Below, one piece after another: positions 28,871-37,503 of a stretch of DNA of 64,000 nt. Below the pieces are notes generated by a model, which saw only the letters and a program-made list of their open reading frames with translations, did no database searches and was not told the origin of the DNA. Each line of letters opens with the position of its first letter. The first letter of the stretch is position 1. The DNA lies in contig NZ_CP021744.1 of the NCBI RefSeq assembly GCF_002192455.1, positions 5,303,501 through 5,367,500 on the forward strand, written 5' to 3'. This DNA is from Streptomyces albireticuli. Lineage in GTDB: Bacteria > Actinomycetota > Actinomycetes > Streptomycetales > Streptomycetaceae. Made by a program: the position numbers and the translations under genes.

Positions 28871-29730
28871 GCCGACACCGCCGTTCGCTCCGGGTGGTGC
28901 CGGCGGATGTTCTGCTCCAGTAGTTTCGTGGAGCGCGCCACCCCGATGCCACCGGACTTCGACATGTCCGGAAGGCGGCCGTCCGCTTCTTTGAGATCGG
29001 TCAATGCCGTGTCGATCGCGTGGTGCGCCGCGAAAAGGCACGGCGTGCTGTAGATGGCGATATCGACGCCCAGTTCGGTGAGCTCCGACAGGGAAAGGCT
29101 CGGCGATTTCCCGCCCGCGATCTGGTTGAACAGCAGCGGGGTGCCGCCGATGACCGAACGGACCTTGCGGATCCATTCCACGCTGCGCACCCCGTCGACC
29201 AGCACGACATCCGCGCCGCTCTCCGCCAGCGCCGCCGCGCGGCGCAGGATCTCGTCCTCCTCGGTGGCGTCCGTACGCGCCACCACGAGCATGTCCTGCC
29301 GGCTCGCCAGCACCAGTTCGAGCTTCCGCAGGTACTCGTCCAGCGGCAGGATCAGCTTGCCGTCCGCGTGCCCGCACCGCCGCGGCCGCTTCTGGTCCTC
29401 CAGCACGACACCGGACGCCCCGGCCCGCTCCAGCCGCCGCACCACATGGCAGGCGACCTCGGGATCGACGTAGCCGTCGTCGATGTCGACCAGCAGATGG
29501 TGGCCGGGGAAGGCCGGGCGCAGGCGCTCCACGAACGCCACCATGTCCGGCCAGGCGATGAAACCGATGTCGGGCAGACCGTAGTGCGAGGCCGCGAACC
29601 CGAACCCGGACACGAAGAATCCGTCGTAGTGCCGGGCCGCGATGGAAGCCGAGTACATGTCGTAGATGCCGATGAGGGGCGTGGTCCTGGGGGAGGCTAC
29701 TTCTTCCCGCAGGGCGTTTCCGTGGCGCAT
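28867..29730 (-). CDS. Isocitrate lyase/PEP mutase superfamily enzyme
   Basis: A 287-residue TIM-barrel enzyme. It has the metal-binding DIDDGY (residues 82-87), the superfamily signature EDQKRPRRCGH (111-121, Cys in the ICL-type K/RRCGH position) and ARTDATEEDE. The RCGH signature points toward the methylisocitrate-lyase-like C-C lyases rather than PEP mutase (which has EDK...NS). Reactions of such proteins yield or consume pyruvate/oxaloacetate. ATG with AGGAGA 4-5 bp upstream. First gene of the coupled operon, with an IS inserted 150 bp upstream. Confidence 0.85.
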   Translation of the reverse strand: MRHGNALREEVASPRTTPLIGIYDMYSASIAARHYDGFFVSGFGFAASHYGLPDIGFIAWPDMVAFVERLRPAFPGHHLLVDIDDGYVDPEVACHVVRRLERAGASGVVLEDQKRPRRCGHADGKLILPLDEYLRKLELVLASRQDMLVVARTDATEEDEILRRAAALAESGADVVLVDGVRSVEWIRKVRSVIGGTPLLFNQIAGGKSPSLSLSELTELGVDIAIYSTPCLFAAHHAIDTALTDLKEADGRLPDMSKSGGIGVARSTKLLEQNIRRHHPERTAVSA

Positions 29731-29880
29731 CCGTTCTCCTGACGTCCGGAACCCGTATGTTTCTCGACCGTCGTTCGATACACGGCGGTGGACAAACCGG
29801 CCCGCTGTGTCGGCGGACACGTTTTCAGAATCGTCAGAAGTCTGTAAATGGCGCACCAAGAGAGGCACCCGGCAAAGAAT

Positions 29881-30754
29881 GAGCCCTTTCAGCGTGGCCA
29901 CTGATCGGGTGAGGGCGGTGGCGTCCGCAACACACGAGGCTCCCGTGCCGTTGAGGGAGGTGTTCGAAGTCTCAACCCACCGGCACAGGAGCCTCGTTGG
30001 TTCCCTATCCTGCCGCACTCGACCTGCCTCATGCCTTGGTCGAGTGGGTAACCATGCTCATCGTCACCCGCGAGGGTGACCGCCGCTGCAAACTTCCACC
30101 GCACCAGCGTGCCCTGGTGGGGCTGGCGTACCTGCGCCGGCACGACACCCTCACCCAGCTCGCCGCCGGTTTCGGCATCGCAGTCGGCACTGCCCACGCC
30201 TACACCGCAGCAGTCGTCGGGCTACTCGCCGACCGCGCGCCCGGGCTGCTGCGCGCCCTGCGCGAAGCCGACCCCGACTACGTCCTGCTCGACGGCACTC
30301 TCGCGGAGTGCGACCGGGTCGGCGACAGCCGAGCCGACTACTCCCACAAGCACCGACGGCACGGAGTCAACGTGCAGGTCGTGACCGACCCGGCGGGGAG
30401 GCTGCTGTGGATCTCGCCCGCACTGCCTGGCCGCGCCCACGACCTGACCGCCGCCCGCACCCACCGGATCATCCGGATCTGCGAACGCCAGGGCATCCCA
30501 GTACTCGCCGACCGCGCCTACCTGGGCGCCGGCCCATGGGTGACAACACCCGTCCGGCGACCGCCGGGCGGCGACCTGTCACCGACCCAGCAGACCGTCA
30601 ACCGCACGCTCTCCGCAGCACGGGCACCAGTCGAGCGGGGCGTGGCCCGCCTGAAGTCCTGGCGGATCTTCCGCAAGGCCCGGTACAGCCCGAATCGAAT
30701 GTCGGCAATCGCCGCAGCCGTCCTCACCCTGGAGCGGCAACGCTGAAAGGGCTC
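29881..30754 (+). mobile_element. IS5-type insertion sequence, intact
   Basis: An 874-bp element with terminal inverted repeats GAGCCCTTTCAGCGTGGCC (left, 29881-29899) and GAGCCCTTTCAGCGTTGCC (right, complement of 30736-30754), matching at 18 of 19 positions. A 3-bp target duplication AAT flanks it on both sides. It carries a single complete transposase gene ending inside the right repeat. Size, 3-bp duplication and transposase type fit the IS5 group. Perfect ends suggest recent arrival. Confidence 0.9.
29997..30746 (+). CDS. IS5-family transposase (DDE_Tnp_4 type)
   Basis: 249 residues. An N-terminal helix-turn-helix (TLTQLAAGFGIAVGTAHAYT) binds the IS ends. The RNase H-like catalytic core shows the DDE residues: Asp in LLDGTLAE, Asp in VLADRAYLG and Glu in APVERGVARLK. 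TTG start supported by AGGAG 6 bp upstream. No frameshift or stop, so probably active. Confidence 0.9.
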   Translation: MVPYPAALDLPHALVEWVTMLIVTREGDRRCKLPPHQRALVGLAYLRRHDTLTQLAAGFGIAVGTAHAYTAAVVGLLADRAPGLLRALREADPDYVLLDGTLAECDRVGDSRADYSHKHRRHGVNVQVVTDPAGRLLWISPALPGRAHDLTAARTHRIIRICERQGIPVLADRAYLGAGPWVTTPVRRPPGGDLSPTQQTVNRTLSAARAPVERGVARLKSWRIFRKARYSPNRMSAIAAAVLTLERQR

Positions 30755-31001
30755 AATTATTCGACGGTATATTTATCGGCCCGTACGGGCGTTTGGGCCC
30801 CCGAGGTCAGGGGCGGGACCGGGGTCCGGCGTGGGTGGGGCGCCACGCATCGTGTGCCCGCGCACGACCGGAGTACCGGGCCCGGAAGTACTCACCCCGG
30901 GCGCGGTCCGGGCGGAGGATGACGTAGCCCCGCTCACCCGGAAGCCGTACGCGCCGCTCGGCACCCGCACAGCCTCCACCGGGCACCGCCCGCCGCACCC
31001 G
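30755..31001. other. Gene-poor stretch between the IS and the SanA-like gene
   Basis: The first ~25 bp is AT-rich (AATTATTCGACGGTATATTT) and may be the former promoter region of the PEP-mutase-family operon, now separated by the IS. A CCCGTACGGG palindrome follows. A 63-codon minus-strand frame at 30807-30998 is possible but unsupported. Confidence 0.5.
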
Positions 31002-31715
31002 TCAGCGCGTCCGCGCCGCGTCCTGGAGCGCCTGCTGCACCCCCGGCTCGTGCGGACCCAGGAACCGCGGCCCCGGCCGGACCAGCGCGTCCAGCGCCGC
31101 CTTGCCCGAGGCGAAGACCTCCCGCGCGCCGCCCGCGTACCAGGTGACGTCGTGCACCGCGTCCACCCCGACACCGTGCGCGTCGATGCCCGCCGCCCCG
31201 CACAGCGCCAGCGCCCGCCGTATGTGGAACCCCTGGCTGACCAGCACCGCCTTCCGCACCCCGAAGATCCGCACCGCCCGGGTGCAGGAGTCCCAGGTGT
31301 CGAAGCCCGCGAAGTCGCTGACGATGCGGTGGTCCGGCACCCCCCGCTCCGTCAGATACGCGCGCATCGCGTCCGGCTCGTCGTACTCCGCACGGCTGTT
31401 GTCACCCGTGACCAGCACCACCCGGACCTTGCCCGCCTTGTACAGCTCCGCCGCCGCGTCCAGCCGGTGCGCCAGATACGGGGACGGCCTGCCCTCCCAC
31501 AGCCCGGCGCCGAACACCATCGCCACCGGCGCCGCCGGGACGCTGCGCACGTCCCGCACCCGCGGCTCCGCCGCCGCGTACACCCAGGTGACGGGCAGCA
31601 GCGCCAGCACACAGCCCGCCACCACCGCCCACACCGCACGCCGCCGGCCCCGCCGCGTCCGCGGCAGCCGCAGCCGCGACCCGGATCTCCCGGCCGTGCC
31701 GGCCATGCCACCCAT
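31002..31715 (-). CDS. SanA/YdcF-like DUF218 membrane protein
   Basis: 237 residues. A basic N-terminus and one transmembrane helix (about 29-48, AVWAVVAGCVLALLPVTWVY) precede a DUF218 domain (AMVFGAGLWEGRPSPYLAHR, VLVTGDNSRAEYDE, VLVSQGFHIRRAL). Related SanA/ElyC proteins affect envelope integrity or peptidoglycan precursor handling. ATG with GGGAGGA 8 bp upstream. Divergent from dgt. Confidence 0.86.
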   Translation of the reverse strand: MGGMAGTAGRSGSRLRLPRTRRGRRRAVWAVVAGCVLALLPVTWVYAAAEPRVRDVRSVPAAPVAMVFGAGLWEGRPSPYLAHRLDAAAELYKAGKVRVVLVTGDNSRAEYDEPDAMRAYLTERGVPDHRIVSDFAGFDTWDSCTRAVRIFGVRKAVLVSQGFHIRRALALCGAAGIDAHGVGVDAVHDVTWYAGGAREVFASGKAALDALVRPGPRFLGPHEPGVQQALQDAARTR

Positions 31716-31856
31716 ATCGATCGTCCTCCCCGTTACCCTGGATCAAACGCCGCAGGTCACCGCCCGGTTCCCGGTCCCGCCCGGCGACGGCCGGAAAGTC
31801 CGTCCACCGTTCCCCACGCCGTCGCTGCTGTCACAGCCTGCGGTTACCGTCGGGGT

Positions 31857-33182
31857 ATGAACGGCTCAGCACGGACCGCACCGGAACAGCCCGGCCTCGC
31901 CGGATACGACGCCTCGGACCTGGAGCGCTGGGCGCCCGAGCCCGACAAACGCCCCGGGCGCACCGCCTTCCAGCGCGACCGGGCGCGCGTCCTGCACTCC
32001 GCCGCGCTGCGCCGCCTCGCCGGCAAGACCCAGGTCGTCACCCCCGGCGTCAGCGACCAGGCCTGGGACGCCAGCCCCCGCACCCGGCTCACCCACTCCC
32101 TGGAGTGCGCCCAGGTCGGCCGGGAGCTCGGCGCCGCGCTCGGCTGCGACCCCGACCTCGTCGAGGTCGCCTGCCTCGCCCACGACCTCGGCCACCCGCC
32201 GTTCGGCCACAACGGCGAGCACGCGCTCAACGAAGTCGCCGAGGCCTGCGGCGGGTTCGAGGGCAACGCCCAGTCCCTCCGCCTCCTCGCCCGGCTCGAA
32301 CCCAAGCGCTTCGTGACCCGCCCCGGCGGCACCGAGCTCGTCAGCGTCGGCCTCAACCTCACCCGGGCCGCTCTCGACGCCGCCACCAAGTACCCCTGGC
32401 CGCGCGGCGGCCACCCCACCGACCCGGCCTCCCCGAAGTTCGGCGTCTACGAGGACGACCTCCCCGTCTTCGACTGGTTCCGGCAGGGCGCCCCGGAGGG
32501 CCGGCGCAGCTTCGAGGCCCAGGTGATGGACTGGGCCGACGACGTCGCCTACTCCGTGCACGACGTCGAGGACGGCCTGCACGCCGGCCACCTCGACCCG
32601 AACTGCCTCCTCGCCGAGCCCGAGCGGCGCGAGGTGTTCGCCGTCGCCGCCCGCCGCTACGCCCCCGGCGCCGGTCCCGAGGAGCTCGCCGAGGCCCTCG
32701 ACCGCCTCCTCGAACAGGAGTGGTGGCCGCACGGCTACGACGGCTCGGCCGTCGCCCAGGCCCGCCTCAAGGACGCCACCAGCCAGCTCATCGGCCGCTT
32801 CTGCCTCGCCGCCGAGAGCGCCACCCGCGCCGCCTACGGCCCCGGCCGGCTCACCCGGTACCGCGCCGAGCTCGTCGTCCCCCGCGCCACCCGGCTGGAG
32901 TGCGCCGTCCTCAAGGCCGTCGCCGACCGCTACGTCATCCAGCGCGAGGACCAGGAGAAGCTCCGCGCCGACCAGCGCGTCGTCATCGCCGAGCTCGCCG
33001 AGGCCCTCGTCGCCGGCGCCCCCGACGGCCTCGACCCGCAGTTCCGCTCCCTCTTCGCCGCGGCCGGCGACGACGCCGGCCGGCTGCGCGCCGTCGTCGA
33101 CCAGATCGCCGCGCTCACCGATGTCTCCGCCCGCTCCCTGCGCGCCCGGCTCACCCGGCGGCGGACTGTGGCAAAAGGGTGA
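31857..33182 (+). CDS. dgt: Deoxyguanosinetriphosphate triphosphohydrolase-like protein
   Basis: A 441-residue HD-domain enzyme removing triphosphate from dGTP or other dNTPs, helping control nucleotide pools. It has the dGTPase opening RTAFQRDRARVLHSAALRRL, metal ligands H80 (RLTHSLE) and H109-D110 (AHDLGHPPFGHNG), and a later Asp in DWADDVAYSVHD. In many actinobacteria dgt lies just before dnaG, as here with two genes between, consistent with a replication-linked role. Confidence 0.94.
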   Translation: MNGSARTAPEQPGLAGYDASDLERWAPEPDKRPGRTAFQRDRARVLHSAALRRLAGKTQVVTPGVSDQAWDASPRTRLTHSLECAQVGRELGAALGCDPDLVEVACLAHDLGHPPFGHNGEHALNEVAEACGGFEGNAQSLRLLARLEPKRFVTRPGGTELVSVGLNLTRAALDAATKYPWPRGGHPTDPASPKFGVYEDDLPVFDWFRQGAPEGRRSFEAQVMDWADDVAYSVHDVEDGLHAGHLDPNCLLAEPERREVFAVAARRYAPGAGPEELAEALDRLLEQEWWPHGYDGSAVAQARLKDATSQLIGRFCLAAESATRAAYGPGRLTRYRAELVVPRATRLECAVLKAVADRYVIQREDQEKLRADQRVVIAELAEALVAGAPDGLDPQFRSLFAAAGDDAGRLRAVVDQIAALTDVSARSLRARLTRRRTVAKG

Positions 33183-33346
33183 CCGAATGTCCACAGAATC
33201 CGGGTGGTTCCCCCGCACCATGCGGGTACTGACCGTCCGGGACAGTCCCTCTTCCGGCCGTCGGCTCCGTGCGGGACCCTCTGCACGGGCGGTTCCGACC
33301 GGGGGCGGTAGCGCAGACGCACTGCGTGGCAGCGAGGAGGCAGCAA

Positions 33347-34612
33347 GTGGTCGACGCACACCAGACGTTCGTCATCGTCGGAGGGGGCCTGGCCGGGGCG
33401 AAGGCCGCGGAGACCCTCCGCTCGGAGGGCTTCACCGGCCGGGTGATCCTCATCTGCGACGAGCGTGACCACCCCTACGAGCGGCCGCCGCTCTCCAAGG
33501 GGTACCTCATCGGCAAGGACGACCGCGAGAGCGTCTTCGTCCACGAGCCGGCCTGGTATGCGCGCGCCGACATCGAGCTCCACCTCGGCCAGCCCGCCGT
33601 CCACCTCGACCGCGAGGCCAAATCCGTCCGGCTCGGCGACGGCACCCGCGTCCACTACGACCGGCTGCTGCTGGCCACCGGCTCCGAACCGCGCCGCCTC
33701 GACATCCCCGGCACCGATCTGGCCGGCGTCCACCACCTGCGCCGCCTCGCCCACGCCGAGCGGCTGCGCGGCGTCCTCGCCTCCCTCGGCCGGGACAACG
33801 GCCACCTCGTCATCGCCGGCGCCGGCTGGATCGGCCTGGAGGTCGCCGCCGCCGCCCGGGGCTACGGCGCCGAGGTGACCGTCGTGGAGGCCGAGCCCAC
33901 CCCGCTGCACACCGTCCTCGGCCCCGAGCTCGGCCAGCTCTTCACCGACCTGCACGCCGAGCACGGCGTCCGCTTCCACTTCGGCGCCCGCCTCACCGAG
34001 ATCACCGGCCACGACGGCATGGTCCTCGCCGCCCGCACCGACGACGGCGAGGAGCACCCCGCCCACGACGTCCTCGCCGCCATCGGCGCCGCGCCCCGCA
34101 CCGCCCTGGCCGAGGCCGCCGGCCTCGCCCTCGTCGACCGCGCCGACGGCGGCGGCATCGCCGTCGACGCCTCCCTGCGCACCTCCGACCCCGACATCTA
34201 CGCCGCGGGCGACGTCGCCGCCGCCGAGCACCCCTGGCTCGGCACCCGGCTGCGCGTCGAGCACTGGGCCAACGCCCTCAACAGCGGACCCGCCGCCGCC
34301 CGCGCCATGCTCGGCCAGGAGGTCTCCTACGACCGGGTCCCCTACTTCTTCTCCGACCAGTACGACGTCGGCCTCGAATACTCCGGCTACGCGCCCCCCG
34401 GCTCGTACGACCAGGTCGTCTGCCGCGGTGACGTCGGCAAGCGCGAATTCGTCGCCTTCTGGCTCTCCGAGGGCCGCCTCCTCGCCGGCATGAACGTGAA
34501 TGTGTGGGATGTCACCGACCCCATCCAGAAGCTCATCCGCTCCGGCGCCCGGCTGGACCCCGACGCCCTCGCCGACCCCGGCGTCCCGCTCGACTCCCTG
34601 ATCGCCCCGTGA
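33347..34612 (+). CDS. FAD-dependent ferredoxin/NAD(P)H reductase-like oxidoreductase
   Basis: 421 residues. Dinucleotide-binding motif for FAD GGGLAGAKAAE at the N-terminus, NAD(P) motif VIAGAGWIGLEVAAA in the middle, the second FAD motif YAAGDVA near 300, and a C-terminal dimerisation domain (VEHWANALNSGPAAA). This matches ferredoxin reductases of dioxygenase and P450 systems. GTG start with GAGGAGG upstream. Its stop overlaps the next gene's GTG (GTGA). The electron acceptor is not encoded nearby. Confidence 0.92.
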   Translation: MVDAHQTFVIVGGGLAGAKAAETLRSEGFTGRVILICDERDHPYERPPLSKGYLIGKDDRESVFVHEPAWYARADIELHLGQPAVHLDREAKSVRLGDGTRVHYDRLLLATGSEPRRLDIPGTDLAGVHHLRRLAHAERLRGVLASLGRDNGHLVIAGAGWIGLEVAAAARGYGAEVTVVEAEPTPLHTVLGPELGQLFTDLHAEHGVRFHFGARLTEITGHDGMVLAARTDDGEEHPAHDVLAAIGAAPRTALAEAAGLALVDRADGGGIAVDASLRTSDPDIYAAGDVAAAEHPWLGTRLRVEHWANALNSGPAAARAMLGQEVSYDRVPYFFSDQYDVGLEYSGYAPPGSYDQVVCRGDVGKREFVAFWLSEGRLLAGMNVNVWDVTDPIQKLIRSGARLDPDALADPGVPLDSLIAP

Positions 34613-35094
34613 GGCCCCCGCGCACCGCCCTGGTGCCCGTCGCGGAGGTCTTCGCCCTGCGTCACGCGGTGCTGCGCCCCGGGCTGCCCGCCGCCTCGGC
34701 CGCCTTCGCCGAGGACGCGGCGCCCGGCACCTTCCACGTCGCCTCCTACGACGCGGACGACACCGAGGGGGAGGCGGTACGGGCCTGTGTCACCTTCCTC
34801 CCGGAGCCGCTGCCCGGCACCGGGGAGGACGCGTACCGCTTCCGCGGCATGGCCAGCGACCCCGCCGTGCGCGGCCTCGGCCACGGCACGGCCGTCCTGC
34901 GGGCGGGCCTCGCCGAGGCCGCGGCCCGCGGCGCGGGCCTGGTGTGGTGCAACGGCCGCACCTCCGCCCGGGGCTTCTACGAGCGGCACGGCTTCACCGC
35001 CCGTGGGGAGGAGTTCACCGTGGAGGGCATCGGCCCGCACCTCGTCTTCACGATCAAGCTCTCCGGAGGGGGTTCCGGGGACACGGCGGCCTGA
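34609..35094 (+). CDS. GNAT-family N-acetyltransferase
   Basis: 161 residues with the acetyl-CoA-binding motif A (MASDPAVRGLGHGTAVLRAG) and the C-terminal GFYERHGFTARGEEF. It transfers an acetyl group to an unknown amine. GTG start overlapping the stop of the upstream reductase. It lies 30 bp before dnaG. Confidence 0.88.
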   Translation: MRPPRTALVPVAEVFALRHAVLRPGLPAASAAFAEDAAPGTFHVASYDADDTEGEAVRACVTFLPEPLPGTGEDAYRFRGMASDPAVRGLGHGTAVLRAGLAEAAARGAGLVWCNGRTSARGFYERHGFTARGEEFTVEGIGPHLVFTIKLSGGGSGDTAA

Positions 35095-35124
35095 GGTGTC
35101 GGTACCCGGCCGTAGACTTCACCC

Positions 35125-37053
35125 GTGGCAGGACGGATCAACGATGACGATGTGAAGGCGGTCCGGGACGCGGTCCCGATCGACGCCGTCGTGTCCGAGT
35201 ACCTCCAGTTGCGCAACGCCGGCGGCGGCAACCTCAAGGGACTCTGCCCCTTCCACGACGAGAAATCCCCGTCCTTCCAGGTCAGCCCGGCCAAGGGACT
35301 CTTCTACTGCTTCGGCTGCCAGGAGGGCGGGGACACCGTCGACTTCGTCATGAAGATCGACCACCTCTCCTTCGCCGAGACCATCGAGCGGCTCGCCTCC
35401 CAGGCCGGCATCACCCTGCGCTACGAGGAGGGCGGCTACACCCCCGGCCGCCAGCAGGGCGAGCGCATCCGCCTGGTCGAGGCGCACAAGCACGCCGCGA
35501 AGTTCTTCGTGGAGCAGCTCGACAGCCCCGAGGCCGAGATCGGCCGGAAGTTCCTCGCGAGCCGCGGCTTCGACCAGGCCGCCGCCCAGCACTTCGGCGT
35601 CGGCTACAGCCCGGCCGGCTGGGACCACCTCACCCGCTTCCTGCGCGGCAAGGGCTTCAGCGACAAGGAGCTGATCCTCTCCGGCCTCGCCCAGGACAGC
35701 CGCAACGGCCGGCCCATCGACCGCTTCCGCGGCCGCCTGATGTGGCCCATCCGCGACATCACCGGCGAGGTCATCGGCTTCGGCGCCCGCAAGCTCCGCG
35801 ACGACGACAACGGCCCGAAGTACCTCAACACCCCCGAGACGCCGCTCTACCGCAAGTCCCAGGTCCTCTACGGCATCGACCTCGCCAAGAAGGACATCGC
35901 CAAGACCAGCCGCGCCGTCGTCGTCGAGGGCTACACCGACGTCATGGCCTGCCACCTGGCCGGCGTCACCACCGCCATCGCGACCTGCGGCACCGCTTTC
36001 GCGGGCGACCACATCAAGATCCTCCGCCGGCTGCTGATGGACAATTCCGGCGCGAAGGTGATCTTCACCTTCGACGGTGACGCCGCCGGGCAGCGCGCGG
36101 CCCTGCGGGCCTTCGAGGACGACCAGAAGTTCGCCGCCAGCACGAAGATCGCCGTGAGCCCCGGCGGGATGGACCCCTGCGAGCTGCGCCTGGCCGAAGG
36201 CGACGACGCGGTGCGGAAGCTGGTCGAGGAGAGCACACCCCTCTTCGAGTTCGCCATCCGCTCCGTGGTCGGCCGGCACGTCGTCGACGAGCCCGAGGGC
36301 CAGGCCGCGGCCCTGGAAGAGGCCGCGCCCATCGTGGCGAACATCAAGGACCCCTCCATCCGGCACCAGTACGCCGTGCGGCTCGCCGGCCTGCTGGGCA
36401 TCCTCGACACCCAGTTCGTCGTCCTGCGCGTGGGCCAGCTGGCCCGCTGGGCGAGGGAGCGGGGGGACCGCGGCTCCCAGCAGCGCTCCGGCGGCCGGGG
36501 CGGTGCGCAGCCCGCCGCGCGCGCGGCGGGGACCGCCCAGGGCCCGGCAGGCGCCACGCAGACCCTCCGGGGCCCCGCGCTCAACCTCCGCAGCCCCGTC
36601 GCGCTCACCGAGCGTGAGCTGCTCAAGCTCGCCCTCCAGCGCCCCGAGCTGGTCGCCCCGGCCTTCGACGCCTACGGCGAGGACGAATTCACCGCCGCGC
36701 CGTACGTCACCGTGCGCCGTGCCATCGAGGAGGCGGGCGGCGTCACCGCCGCCACCGACGACTACCTCGCACGCGTCCGCGACGCGGCGCCCGACGACAC
36801 CGTCCGCTCGCTCATCACCGAGCTCGCCGTCGAGGCCATCCGCAACAAGAACGTGGACGAGGTCTACGCGGGCATGCAGCTCGTCCAGGTCCGGCTGCGC
36901 GCCGTCGAGCGCCGCATCCAGGAAGTGCAGGGCAGCCTGATCCGCCTGGGCAGTCACGCCGCCCCCGACCACCTGGCCGCCGTGCAGAACGAACTCTGGG
37001 TACTGGAGCAGTACGGCCGCGCCCTCAAGGACCGCGGCGCCGCCGCGCTCTGA
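35125..37053 (+). CDS. dnaG: DNA primase
   Basis: Synthesises RNA primers at the replication fork. 642 residues. The N-terminal CHC2 zinc finger has C41, H44, C62 and C65 (CPFHDEKSPSF, YCFGCQEGGD). The central RNA-polymerase and TOPRIM core has VVVEGYTDVM and FDGDAAGQRAA. The C-terminal DnaB-binding domain follows a Gly/Ala/Arg-rich linker at about 440-480. GTG start, matching the conserved MAGRINDDDVKAVRD opening. A strong hairpin follows 207 bp downstream. Confidence 0.96.
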   Translation: MAGRINDDDVKAVRDAVPIDAVVSEYLQLRNAGGGNLKGLCPFHDEKSPSFQVSPAKGLFYCFGCQEGGDTVDFVMKIDHLSFAETIERLASQAGITLRYEEGGYTPGRQQGERIRLVEAHKHAAKFFVEQLDSPEAEIGRKFLASRGFDQAAAQHFGVGYSPAGWDHLTRFLRGKGFSDKELILSGLAQDSRNGRPIDRFRGRLMWPIRDITGEVIGFGARKLRDDDNGPKYLNTPETPLYRKSQVLYGIDLAKKDIAKTSRAVVVEGYTDVMACHLAGVTTAIATCGTAFAGDHIKILRRLLMDNSGAKVIFTFDGDAAGQRAALRAFEDDQKFAASTKIAVSPGGMDPCELRLAEGDDAVRKLVEESTPLFEFAIRSVVGRHVVDEPEGQAAALEEAAPIVANIKDPSIRHQYAVRLAGLLGILDTQFVVLRVGQLARWARERGDRGSQQRSGGRGGAQPAARAAGTAQGPAGATQTLRGPALNLRSPVALTERELLKLALQRPELVAPAFDAYGEDEFTAAPYVTVRRAIEEAGGVTAATDDYLARVRDAAPDDTVRSLITELAVEAIRNKNVDEVYAGMQLVQVRLRAVERRIQEVQGSLIRLGSHAAPDHLAAVQNELWVLEQYGRALKDRGAAAL

Positions 37054-37260
37054 CCGCCCCGGCCCGCCGGCGGGAGCGCCGTGCTCCGGCCGCCCGGCCC
37101 GGCGGCGGTGCCGTGCGTCCCGCCTCCGCGCGGCCGCCCCCGGCCGCACCCGACACGATCCGTCACCTCCCGCCCGCCCCGGGGGAGAGGGACCCCGCCG
37201 CGCGGCCGCCGAAGCCGCCGGTGGCGCCCCTCCGGCCGGCGCCCGGTGGGATCCGCGGTT

Positions 37261-37289
37261 CCGTTCCGTGACCGCCGGTCACGGAACGG
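37261..37289 (+). terminator. Terminator hairpin after dnaG
   Basis: CCGTTCCGTGACC and its exact complement around a 3-nt loop, 13 bp of perfect stem, no U-tract. It separates dnaG from the sigma factor gene. Confidence 0.75.
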
Positions 37290-37430
37290 ACTCAGAAAGT
37301 ACCCGCACGCCCCTCGTGGCGGGCCCGCGTCGTACCCCACACTGGTGGGCGGTGCCTGAGTCCTCGGAGCGCGGCAGGTCCGGCCGCAGGGACCCGGAAC
37401 CCTCCGCGAAGCCGCACGTGATCCATGGGA

Positions 37431-37453
37431 CGGCGGTGGCCCGGCCACCGCCG
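37431..37453 (+). promoter_or_regulatory. Leader hairpin upstream of hrdA
   Basis: CGGCGGTGGC-CCG-GCCACCGCCG, a perfect 10-bp stem ending 50 bp before the start codon. It could attenuate or terminate transcription into the sigma gene. Confidence 0.45.
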
Positions 37454-37503
37454 TGCCCTCTCGTTCTGCCATCACAGCAGCGATCACCTTGGAGGTCGCC
37501 CCC

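Noticed and set aside
28867..29730. Phosphonate biosynthesis by a PEP mutase
   Set aside because: The EDK...NS mutase signature is absent and no phosphonopyruvate decarboxylase or downstream phosphonate gene is present.
30807..30998. 63-codon minus-strand frame next to the SanA-like gene
   Set aside because: It has no ribosome site and no recognisable family, and its Arg/Gly-rich composition is what GC-rich shadow frames give.
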